Shown: positions 1 through 5,303 of the stretch, piece by piece
How the letters are laid out: every line of letters begins with the position of its first letter
Numbering within the stretch: the first letter of the stretch is position 1
NCBI GenBank assembly: GCA_003512825.1
Contig: DOOI01000158.1
Location: forward strand, 6,443 to 11,745
Direction: 5' to 3'
DNA: 5,303 nucleotides
Origin: Paracoccaceae bacterium
Lineage (GTDB): Bacteria; Pseudomonadota; Alphaproteobacteria; Rhodobacterales; Rhodobacteraceae
Program-made: the position numbers and the translations under genes
Notes under the pieces: generated by a model
What the model was told of the DNA's origin: nothing
Seen by the model: the letters and a program-made list of their open reading frames with translations, nothing else
Database searches by the model: none

Positions 1-545
1 GGGGGGCTGAGGCAACCCTGATTGGCATTGCGGCTGCTTGGGCCTATTCGGCCGAGCCGATCCGGCTGAAACGGTCGGGCTGGTGGGGCCCTGGGTTGGT
101 GGGGCTGTCTTATGAAGGCTTGCCATGGTTTACAGGCTCTGCGGTCCTGCTGGGCGCGCTTCCCTCATGGGAGAACATGCTTTTGGCCTTGCTCTATGCC
201 CTTGGCGCCCATGGAATAATGACGCTCAATGATTTCAAAGCCTTGGAAGGGGATCGCCTGCATGGGGTGCGGTCCTTGCCCGTTGTTCTGGGGCCGGAAC
301 GGGCAGCGCAGGTCGCCTGTGTGGTGATGATTGCGGCGCAAGCGGGCGTGGCGGGGCTGCTTTTTGCATGGGCACAGCCTTTTCACGCGACGGCAATCGT
401 TGCGCTGATCTTGGGTCAAATGGCCGCGATGCGGGTTTTGATGCGCGATCCCAAGGCAAGAGCGCCTTGGTATAATGGAACTGGGGTCGTGTTTTACATC
501 AGCGGCATGATGATCTCGGCCTTTGCTTTGCGAGGAATGTCATGA
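1..545 (+). CDS. bchG: Bacteriochlorophyll synthase BchG, C-terminal part (5' end outside window)
   Basis: BchG is an integral-membrane UbiA-family prenyltransferase that esterifies bacteriochlorophyllide a with geranylgeranyl-PP (or phytyl-PP). The reading frame is open from base 3 to the TGA at 543-545, giving 180 residues of a protein that is about 300 residues long in the family, so roughly the first 40% lies upstream, including the first Asp-rich motif. Seen here are the family signature YSAEP followed by LKRSGWWGPG (window residues 15-31), SYEGLPW soon after, and the second Asp-rich motif NDFKALEGDR (76-85, Asp77 and Asp84), expected to bind Mg-diphosphate. About four hydrophobic helices follow: residues 58-75, 100-123, 126-146 and 158-177. 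The stop codon overlaps the start of the next gene by four bases. The signature motifs fit BchG rather than UbiA or the haem-pathway CyoE/CtaB enzymes. Confidence 0.96.
   Translation, partial: GAEATLIGIAAAWAYSAEPIRLKRSGWWGPGLVGLSYEGLPWFTGSAVLLGALPSWENMLLALLYALGAHGIMTLNDFKALEGDRLHGVRSLPVVLGPERAAQVACVVMIAAQAGVAGLLFAWAQPFHATAIVALILGQMAAMRVLMRDPKARAPWYNGTGVVFYISGMMISAFALRGMS
532..536 (+). promoter_or_regulatory. Ribosome binding site of the PucC-type gene
   Basis: GAGGA lies 5 bases before the ATG at 542, inside the last codons of bchG. It supports the 542 start and, with the ATGA overlap, suggests that ribosomes finishing bchG re-initiate here. Confidence 0.65.
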
Positions 546-1840
546 CTTTAAACTGGTTTCAGATCTTCCGCCTCGGACTGGTGCAGATGTGCCTTGGCGC
601 GATTGTGGTTCTGACAACGAGCACGCTCAATCGCTTGATGGCGGTCGAATTGTCTTTGCCCGCGGTTTTGCCGGGCGCTCTGGTTGCTCTGCACTATGGC
701 ATCCAGATCAGTCGACCAGCTTGGGGGTTTCGGTCAGATACGCAGGGCAATCGCACCCGGTTCATCGTGCTGGGGATGGCGGTTTTGGGCGCGGGCGCGC
801 TTTTGGCGTCTTACGCGATTACAGTCATCGACGCGGCCTTCTGGACCGGGCTCTTGCTGTCCATTCTGGCCTACAGCTTGATTGGCTTGGGCGTCGGCGC
901 CTCAGGCACGTCGCTGCTGGCTTTGGTGGCCACAGCCACGGCACCGCGCCGTCGCGCCGCAGCGGCCACCATAACATGGTTGATGATGATTTTTGGTATT
1001 GCGCTGACTGCGGCAAGTGTTGGCATTCTGCTCGATCCCTACAGTGGGGCGCGGTTGTTGATGATCACAGCCGGGCTTGTGACTTTGGCTCTGGTGTTGA
1101 CGCTTGTGGCAGTGATGGGAATTGAGCGGCAAGTTATTGCTGTGCCTGCTCAAAATGCGCCAACCCCTCTCTTGGTCGGTTTGAAAGAAGTCTGGGCCGA
1201 ACGGCGCGCGCGGGATTTTACAATTTTCGTGTTTTTATCGATGGTTGCCTATTTCTTGCAGGAGCTGATTTTAGAGCCCTATGCGGGCCTAGTGTTTGGC
1301 CTGACGCCGGGCCAGTCGACACAGCTCTCGGGAGCTCAGAATGGCGGCGTGTTCTTGGGCATGCTCACCGTCGGCGCGGCTTTGTCTGGATTTCGCATCG
1401 GCACTTTGCGCGGCTGGATCGTGGCGGGTTGCCTAGGGTCTGCAGCAGCGTTGGGTGTTATCGCGCAGCAAGGCATGGTGCAGGGGCCATATCTGACCCC
1501 CTCAGTGGTCATGCTCGGCGTATTTAACGGCGTTTTTGCGGTTTCGGCGATCGGGGCGATGATGTCGCTGGCTGGCGAGGGGCGGCAAGCACGTGAAGGA
1601 ACGCGCATGGGGCTTTGGGGGGCAGCGCAGGCGCTGGCTGCAGGCTTTGGCGGGCTTTTAGGCACGGCTGCAGTAGATATCCTGCGGCTGTTTTTGGCCG
1701 ATGCGCCGGCGTTTGGCGCGGTTTTCCTCGTAGAAGCGATGCTGTTTGTGATGGCCGCAGCATTGGCGATGCAGGTGATTAGCTCAGCTCCTGTGGGTCG
1801 TCGAATGCCTGATGTGAGAGGGGCAAAACATGAGATTTGA
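542..1840 (+). CDS. bch2: PucC/LhaA-family MFS-type membrane protein (Bch2/ORF428 type)
   Basis: A 432-residue, very hydrophobic protein of the PucC (BCD) branch of the major facilitator superfamily. About twelve membrane segments can be picked out, the last near residues 390-413. Family marks are the N-terminal LGLVQMCLGAIVVLTTSTLN stretch (11-30), GALVALHYGIQ (45-55), the RPAWGFRSD loop (58-66) that is the MFS-like signature after helix 2, LQELILEPYAG (239-249), and GRQAREGTRMGLWGAAQA (347-364). The length is close to the 428-residue homologue between bchG and bchP in Rhodobacter, which is why I choose the Bch2/ORF428 assignment over PucC or LhaA; those usually sit beside puc or puh genes. 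The family is linked to light-harvesting complex assembly and (bacterio)chlorophyll handling, but no transported substrate can be read from the sequence. It overlaps bchG by 4 bases and bchP by 11. Family call is secure; the exact role is inferred. Confidence 0.93.
   Translation: MTLNWFQIFRLGLVQMCLGAIVVLTTSTLNRLMAVELSLPAVLPGALVALHYGIQISRPAWGFRSDTQGNRTRFIVLGMAVLGAGALLASYAITVIDAAFWTGLLLSILAYSLIGLGVGASGTSLLALVATATAPRRRAAAATITWLMMIFGIALTAASVGILLDPYSGARLLMITAGLVTLALVLTLVAVMGIERQVIAVPAQNAPTPLLVGLKEVWAERRARDFTIFVFLSMVAYFLQELILEPYAGLVFGLTPGQSTQLSGAQNGGVFLGMLTVGAALSGFRIGTLRGWIVAGCLGSAAALGVIAQQGMVQGPYLTPSVVMLGVFNGVFAVSAIGAMMSLAGEGRQAREGTRMGLWGAAQALAAGFGGLLGTAAVDILRLFLADAPAFGAVFLVEAMLFVMAAALAMQVISSAPVGRRMPDVRGAKHEI
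1816..1823 (+). promoter_or_regulatory. Ribosome binding site of bchP
   Basis: GAGAGGGG sits 6 bases before the ATG at 1830, within the last codons of the preceding membrane-protein gene. It is the strongest Shine-Dalgarno match in the + strand operon and fixes the bchP start, producing the 11-base overlap of the two genes. Confidence 0.75.
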
Positions 1841-3011
1841 TGCGTTTGTAGTGGGGGGCGGCCCCTCAGGGGCAACGGCTGCCGAGGATCTGGCGCGTGC
1901 GGGCTACCGGGTAGCGATGTTGGATCGGGCAGGGCGGATCAAGCCTTGTGGCGGGGCCGTGCCTCCTCGTTTGATCGCCGATTTTGACATTCCGGCGCAT
2001 CTTGTCGTGGCAAAGATCACATGCGCTCGGATGATTTCCCCAACGGGGCGGTCAGTCGATATTCACATAGAAGGTGGCTATGTGGGTATGGTGGATCGTG
2101 AGGATTTTGACGCTTTCCTGCGCGAGCGGGCTGCCATGCACGGCGCAACGCCTCTGATCGGCACCTTTTTGCGGATCGAGCGTGATCGTGATGGCACCCA
2201 TGTGGTCTGGCGCGAGAAAGAAACCGGCGCCGAGCAGCGCACGACGACACAATTGGTCATCGGGGCTGATGGCGCGCGCTCGCATGTGGCGCGTGCCGAG
2301 ATCCCCGGTGGCAAAGAAATCCCCTATGTCATGGCCTATCACGAGATTATCACGCCACCAGCTGCCAACGCGAGCTATCACCCAGACCGCTGCGATGTGA
2401 TTTATGACGGGCGAATTTCGCCCGATTTCTATGGTTGGTTCTTCCCACATGGTGCACGTGTCAGTGTCGGCATGGGCACCGAAAAGGATGGCGTGAACCT
2501 AAAGGATGCGACAGCCGAGCTACGAGAAATGGCCGGGCTTTCCCAATGTGAAACGCTACGCCGCGAAGGGGCGCCCATCCCACTTCGGCCGCTGGATCGT
2601 TGGGACAATGGGCGCGATGTGCTTTTGGCAGGAGATGCGGCAGGTGTTGTCGCGCCCTCATCTGGCGAAGGGATTTACTACGCCATGGCAGGAGGGCGCG
2701 TCGCTGCGACTGCAGCGCAGGCGTTCTTGTCGAGTGGGCGGGCCGCAGACCTGCGTATCGCCCGTAAAATCTTCCTCAAAGATCACGGCACGGTGTTCAA
2801 AGTGCTGCGCTCGATGCAAGATGCCTATTATCGCAGCGATGAACGACGCGAGCGTTTTGTCAGCTTGTGTCACGACATCGACGTGCAACGGCTGACATTC
2901 GAAGCCTATATGAATAAGCGGCTGGTTGCGGCGAAACCAATGGCGCATGTGAAAATCGGCCTCAAGAATCTGGCGCACCTGATGCGTCTGGTAAAACCGG
3001 AGTGGTCGTGA
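1830..3011 (+). CDS. bchP: Geranylgeranyl reductase BchP (geranylgeranyl-bacteriochlorophyll reductase)
   Basis: BchP is a flavoprotein that reduces three of the four double bonds of the geranylgeranyl tail using reduced cofactor, turning GG-bacteriochlorophyll into the phytylated pigment. The 393-residue protein matches the usual length (about 390). Visible features are the N-terminal Rossmann dinucleotide motif GGGPSG (9-14) ending in an acidic-type LDR (31-33), the reductase-family block KPCGGAVPP (38-46), the middle DG motif GADGARS (145-151), YGWFFPHG (201-208), and the second FAD motif GDAAGVVAPSSGEGI (268-282). These mark the geranylgeranyl reductase branch of the p-hydroxybenzoate-hydroxylase-like FAD superfamily; the bchG and bch2 neighbours separate BchP from archaeal or plant-type homologues. 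The start at 1830 is supported by a good ribosome binding site and by the complete FAD motif immediately after it. The TGA stop touches the ATG of the next gene. Confidence 0.97.
   Translation: MRFDAFVVGGGPSGATAAEDLARAGYRVAMLDRAGRIKPCGGAVPPRLIADFDIPAHLVVAKITCARMISPTGRSVDIHIEGGYVGMVDREDFDAFLRERAAMHGATPLIGTFLRIERDRDGTHVVWREKETGAEQRTTTQLVIGADGARSHVARAEIPGGKEIPYVMAYHEIITPPAANASYHPDRCDVIYDGRISPDFYGWFFPHGARVSVGMGTEKDGVNLKDATAELREMAGLSQCETLRREGAPIPLRPLDRWDNGRDVLLAGDAAGVVAPSSGEGIYYAMAGGRVAATAAQAFLSSGRAADLRIARKIFLKDHGTVFKVLRSMQDAYYRSDERRERFVSLCHDIDVQRLTFEAYMNKRLVAAKPMAHVKIGLKNLAHLMRLVKPEWS
2999..3002 (+). promoter_or_regulatory. Ribosome binding site deciding the idi start
   Basis: GGAG is placed 8 bases before the ATG at 3011. 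The competing GTG at 3002 would overlap this element and has no Shine-Dalgarno of its own, so the ATG is preferred. Confidence 0.6.
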
Positions 3012-3556
3012 TGAGCAGTTTGATCCCAGCCTATGTCGATGGGGTCTTGGTGCCTGTGGACAAGTTGGAGGTGCATCAGCGTGGGCTGCGTCATCCGGCG
3101 GTTTCCGTCTTTGTGATGCAAGACAACCGAATGCTTTTGCAAAAACGCGCGGCGCATAAATATCATACACCCGGCCTTTGGACGAATGCATGCTGCACCC
3201 ATCCGCATTGGGGTGAACGGGCTTCCGCTTGCGCCACGCGACGGCTGGACGAAGAATTGGGCCTGCGCGGCTTATCGATACGCCACATGGGAGTGATTGA
3301 ATATCGCGCCGATGTTTTCCGCGGATTGATTGAGCATGAAGTCGCCGAGATTTTCGCCGCAGAAGTGCATGGACCGATTTCTATGGCACTCAATCCTGAC
3401 GAAGTGGATGAGGTGGCATGGGTGCCATTGGATAAATTGGAAGCTGCCCTCTCTCATAGCCCAGAGCGGTATACCCCGTGGCTTAGAATTTATATGGCGC
3501 AACACCGGGAGATGATCTTGGGTCACCGGGCAGGGGGCGAAACGGTTTCCGTTTGA
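3011..3556 (+). CDS. idi: Isopentenyl-diphosphate delta-isomerase, type I
   Basis: Idi interconverts isopentenyl and dimethylallyl diphosphate, supplying both for the geranylgeranyl-PP used in the pigment tail and in carotenoids. From the ATG at 3011 the protein has 181 residues, near the 176 of the Rhodobacter capsulatus homologue (ORF176). It is a Nudix-fold enzyme. The catalytic cysteine lies in TNACCTHPHWGE (58-69), with Cys62 in the position of E. coli Cys67 and His64 in that of His69. The Nudix-like helix is RRLDEELGL (77-85), and EHE (108-110) supplies the acidic metal and catalytic residues matching E. coli Glu114 and Glu116. His22 and His28 probably complete the metal site. A GTG at 3002 would add only three residues (MVV) and is less likely. 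The ATG shares one base with the bchP stop (TGATG), and the 3' end overlaps the opposing bchO gene by 34 bases. All key residues appear intact. Confidence 0.96.
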   Translation: MSSLIPAYVDGVLVPVDKLEVHQRGLRHPAVSVFVMQDNRMLLQKRAAHKYHTPGLWTNACCTHPHWGERASACATRRLDEELGLRGLSIRHMGVIEYRADVFRGLIEHEVAEIFAAEVHGPISMALNPDEVDEVAWVPLDKLEAALSHSPERYTPWLRIYMAQHREMILGHRAGGETVSV

Positions 3557-4401
3557 AGCCATTGCAAAATGATCGTGCCGATATCGGAGGAGGTTTCTTC
3601 GTGCACCAAATGTCCGCCAGTGACCTCGATGACTTGGGCATTGGGTAACCGCCGAGCGGCGGAACGGGAAATTTGTGCAGGCACCACAAGGTCGCCAGAG
3701 CCAGCGATCAAGAGCACCTTGGCGTCAATCGTTTCCAGCCGTGCCAAAAGCGGATCTAGGCGCCATTGCGCCATCATGTCCAAGGCACCTTTGATATGCG
3801 CGCTGGATTGCACCAAATGGACATATTGGGCCACTCCGGCATCATCCAGCGTCGAGCCAGTGCCTTCAAGCAACTGACGCACCTTGCGCTGGCTGCCCCA
3901 GAGTTTCGAAAATAATTGCCCGGCAAAGGGTAAGGCCGCCAAGCCTTGGGCCAAAACGGGAAAAAGCAGGCTGGCGGCCCCATCAAAATGCTCCAAAGCC
4001 GCATTAATGCCCACGACTTTCAGATCTGAAGTGCGCGTGGCCATTTCTAGTGCGATTGCTGCGCCGGCCGAGTGCCCGACCACAGCAATCGGCTCAACGC
4101 CAAAGACGTGACAAAGCTGACTGAGATCTTGGGCAATCGGGCCGAGTGCAATTCGAGTGCGATTAGCCGTTTTGGTGCCACCATGGCCGGGCAGGTCAGG
4201 GATGATCAGACGGTAGTGTGGCGCAAGCACGGGGATAAGGTTTCGGAAACTATGCCCCGATGCGCCCAAACCATGCAAAAGCAAAACTGATGGCGCGTCT
4301 TTGGCGCCGATGTCGCAGACCCACCACCGGTGCGCCCCTTGCAGCACGCGACTTCCTGCCTCGCGAAAGGGCCAATCACTGGGGAGTGACGTCACATCCA
4401 T
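3523..4401 (-). CDS. bchO: BchO, alpha/beta hydrolase of the magnesium chelatase operon
   Basis: A 292-residue alpha/beta-hydrolase of normal family length. Seen in order are the oxyanion-hole motif LLHGLGASGHSF (41-52), the conserved PDLPGHG turn (68-74), the nucleophile elbow VVGHSAGAA (107-115; Ser111), the acid residue in GSGDLVVP (234-241; Asp237) and the histidine of GGHLVHEE (262-269; His264), so the catalytic triad is complete. Position directly after bchD marks it as BchO. The gene accompanies bchI and bchD in purple bacteria and is thought to assist the Mg-protoporphyrin step, but its substrate is not established as far as I know. The ATG at 4399-4401 follows the bchD stop by 3 bases. 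No membrane segment or signal peptide is evident. The 3' end overlaps idi, which is read from the other strand, by 34 bases. The hydrolase fold is certain; the physiological role is inferred from context. Confidence 0.95.
   Translation of the reverse strand: MDVTSLPSDWPFREAGSRVLQGAHRWWVCDIGAKDAPSVLLLHGLGASGHSFRNLIPVLAPHYRLIIPDLPGHGGTKTANRTRIALGPIAQDLSQLCHVFGVEPIAVVGHSAGAAIALEMATRTSDLKVVGINAALEHFDGAASLLFPVLAQGLAALPFAGQLFSKLWGSQRKVRQLLEGTGSTLDDAGVAQYVHLVQSSAHIKGALDMMAQWRLDPLLARLETIDAKVLLIAGSGDLVVPAQISRSAARRLPNAQVIEVTGGHLVHEETSSDIGTIILQWLQTETVSPPAR
3536..3560. repeat. Inverted repeat in the idi/bchO convergent overlap (possible weak bidirectional terminator)
   Basis: AAACGG (3540-3545) and CCGTTT (3549-3554) form a perfect 6-bp stem around a TTT loop. 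GGC (3536-3538) and GCC (3558-3560) could extend it across a small asymmetric internal loop. A second, overlapping odd dyad GAAAC-G-GTTTC spans 3539-3549. The hairpin sits where two convergent operons end, which suits a terminator, but the stem is short and no long T run follows on either strand. I call the repeat with confidence and its terminator role only tentatively. Confidence 0.4.
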
Positions 4402-4404
4402 TCT

Positions 4405-5303
4405 TCAGCCTTCTAACGTCGCTCCAAGCACCGCAGACAAGTGTTTGGCATTGGCCTGCGACAGAGCGACATAACGCGCTCCCATCAATTGGGTCAAATG
4501 CGTAAGCTGGGCATGCGGTCTTCGCGCGACGTCGATGATAAGCGTCGCTATGCCCGTGGCACGGATCGCGCGGGCTAAGGTATGGGTCTGCTGCTCTGCG
4601 AGGGCGCGGTTGCCGCTCCCATCAAGGGCAACGTTGCCTTTCCCATCAGTCAAGATAGCGATGGTTGGGGTCATGCCTTTGGACCTTGCACGCAGGGCAG
4701 TTTCAAGCGCGGTCTTCAACCCATCTGCGAGCGGCGTGCCTCCTCCACCGGGCAAACTACGCAGGCGGTTTTTGGCAAGCACCAAGCTGCGGGTCGGGGG
4801 CAGCAGCAATTCAGCTTGGGCGCCTCGAAAACTCAACAATGCCACGTGATCCCGGCGGCTATAGGCGCGGGCCAGAAGCTGCTCAACAGCACCTTTCGCT
4901 TCGGCAAGCCGAGCCACAGCCGCAGAGCCCGAAGCATCAACCGCAAAGACCAATACGCGATCGGAGTGCACTTTGTTGCGCTTCACATGAAAGTCGCTGC
5001 TTTCAATAAAAAGGCGGTCATGCTGGGCATCGGTTTGAGCAAATTTCCGGCGGAGTTTTTGCCAAGGTGCTGCGGCACGGAGGGTCGCAATAAGGTCCAG
5101 TTTCTGATGGCTTTGAGGTTTGCCCCGTCGCGGTGCAAGAGGGCGTCCGCGGCGGTTGCCGATCACAGAAACACCAGAGCCCGAGGCACCGACGGTGTTT
5201 CGCAGACTGCGTGCATCTACCAAAAGCTTAAGAATTTCGGGCGGTAGGGCCGCACGCGCGGCTTCTACCATTATTTCTGAAGGCAGTTTCGTCTCAAGGC
5301 TAA
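4405..5303 (-). CDS. bchD: Magnesium chelatase subunit D (BchD), C-terminal part (5' end outside window)
   Basis: BchD is the integrin-I-domain subunit of magnesium chelatase; with the BchI AAA+ ring and BchH it inserts Mg2+ into protoporphyrin IX using ATP. The frame is open from the right edge to the TGA at 4405-4407, with about 298 residues present of roughly 560, so the N-terminal AAA+ part and the first part of the linker are missing. An ATG at 5271 is internal, because the frame continues upstream (SLETKLPSEI precedes it). Counting from that Met, a basic linker RRGRPLAPRRG (40-50) leads to LDLIATLRAAAPWQ (58-71), typical of BchD just before the VWA domain. The MIDAS metal site is complete: DASGS (112-116), the Thr in GGGGTP (175-180) and TDG (208-210). 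The protein ends three bases before bchO. bchI is expected upstream, outside the window. The linker block and bchO distinguish it from other VWA proteins such as CobT. Confidence 0.96.
   Translation of the reverse strand, partial: SLETKLPSEIMVEAARAALPPEILKLLVDARSLRNTVGASGSGVSVIGNRRGRPLAPRRGKPQSHQKLDLIATLRAAAPWQKLRRKFAQTDAQHDRLFIESSDFHVKRNKVHSDRVLVFAVDASGSAAVARLAEAKGAVEQLLARAYSRRDHVALLSFRGAQAELLLPPTRSLVLAKNRLRSLPGGGGTPLADGLKTALETALRARSKGMTPTIAILTDGKGNVALDGSGNRALAEQQTHTLARAIRATGIATLIIDVARRPHAQLTHLTQLMGARYVALSQANAKHLSAVLGATLEG
4409..4414 (-). promoter_or_regulatory. Ribosome binding site of bchO
   Basis: On the - strand AGAAGG stands 7 bases before the bchO ATG and lies inside the final codons of bchD. 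It supports the start at 4401 and coupled translation of bchD and bchO. Confidence 0.65.

Noticed and set aside
523..1125. 200-codon open frame on the + strand spanning the bchG/bch2 junction
   Set aside because: It is an out-of-frame shadow of bch2. Its translation has no membrane or domain pattern, whereas the bch2 frame gives a complete PucC-family protein.
1336..1875. 179-codon open frame on the - strand opposite bch2
   Set aside because: Its composition (Ala, Pro, Ser, Thr rich) is what antisense of hydrophobic codons produces. No ribosome binding site or family motif is seen.
3002..3010. GTG at 3002 as an upstream start for idi
   Set aside because: It adds only three residues, lies on the Shine-Dalgarno GGAG that fits the ATG at 3011, and has no ribosome binding site of its own.
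4386..4395. Perfect 10-bp palindrome GTGACGTCAC near the bchO start
   Set aside because: It falls within bchO codons 3-5 (Val-Thr-Ser), is short, has no second copy that I noticed, and sits between two tightly linked genes where an operator is unlikely. Chance is the simplest explanation.
4582..5247. 221-codon open frame on the + strand opposite bchD
   Set aside because: It is an antisense shadow of a GC-rich gene. The - strand frame carries the full BchD VWA signature, and the antisense product resembles nothing recognisable.
5269..5271. ATG at 5271 (- strand) as the start of a short VWA protein
   Set aside because: The frame continues upstream without a stop to the window edge, and BchD is about twice as long as the part seen, so this Met is internal.
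1..5303. A previously undescribed system, mobile element, CRISPR array or RNA gene
   Set aside because: All six genes are recognisable photosynthesis-cluster genes in a known order, coding is continuous, and I saw no terminal repeats, repeat arrays, tRNA-like folds or riboswitch-like leaders.

Overview
This window is a piece of a photosynthesis gene cluster (PGC) from a purple, bacteriochlorophyll-a-producing alphaproteobacterium. It is fully coding and contains six genes, two of them cut by the window edges. Gene content, order and protein style match the Rhodobacterales: bchG, a PucC-type transporter (bch2/orf428), bchP and idi on the + strand, then bchO and bchD on the - strand. That order is the one I recall for Rhodobacter capsulatus and R. 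sphaeroides. The moderately high GC content and somewhat divergent proteins would also fit an aerobic anoxygenic phototroph of the Roseobacter group. Genus cannot be settled from this window.

Left arm (1-3556, + strand): the C-terminal ~60% of bacteriochlorophyll synthase (bchG) runs through an ATGA overlap into bch2. bch2 overlaps bchP by 11 bases, and bchP touches idi in a TGATG junction. This is one tightly packed, probably translationally coupled operon for the tail end of bacteriochlorophyll synthesis. Idi balances IPP and DMAPP for geranylgeranyl-PP, BchG esterifies bacteriochlorophyllide with the C20 alcohol, BchP reduces that tail to phytyl, and the PucC-family membrane protein probably handles or delivers pigment.

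Right arm (5303-3523, - strand): the C-terminal half of the magnesium chelatase D subunit (bchD, integrin-I/VWA domain) is followed after 3 bases by bchO, an alpha/beta hydrolase long associated with the chelation step. bchI would be expected just beyond the right edge, upstream of bchD. This arm serves the entry to the pathway (Mg insertion into protoporphyrin IX), while the left arm serves its end.

The two operons converge and their last genes overlap by 34 bases (3523-3556). That overlap carries a small dyad, so both proteins end in the same ETVS tetrapeptide read from opposite strands. There are no non-coding stretches, RNA genes, mobile elements, CRISPR arrays or evident promoters. I found no undescribed system. 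The points of interest are the convergent overlap, the coupled junctions, and the incompletely understood roles of bch2 and bchO.
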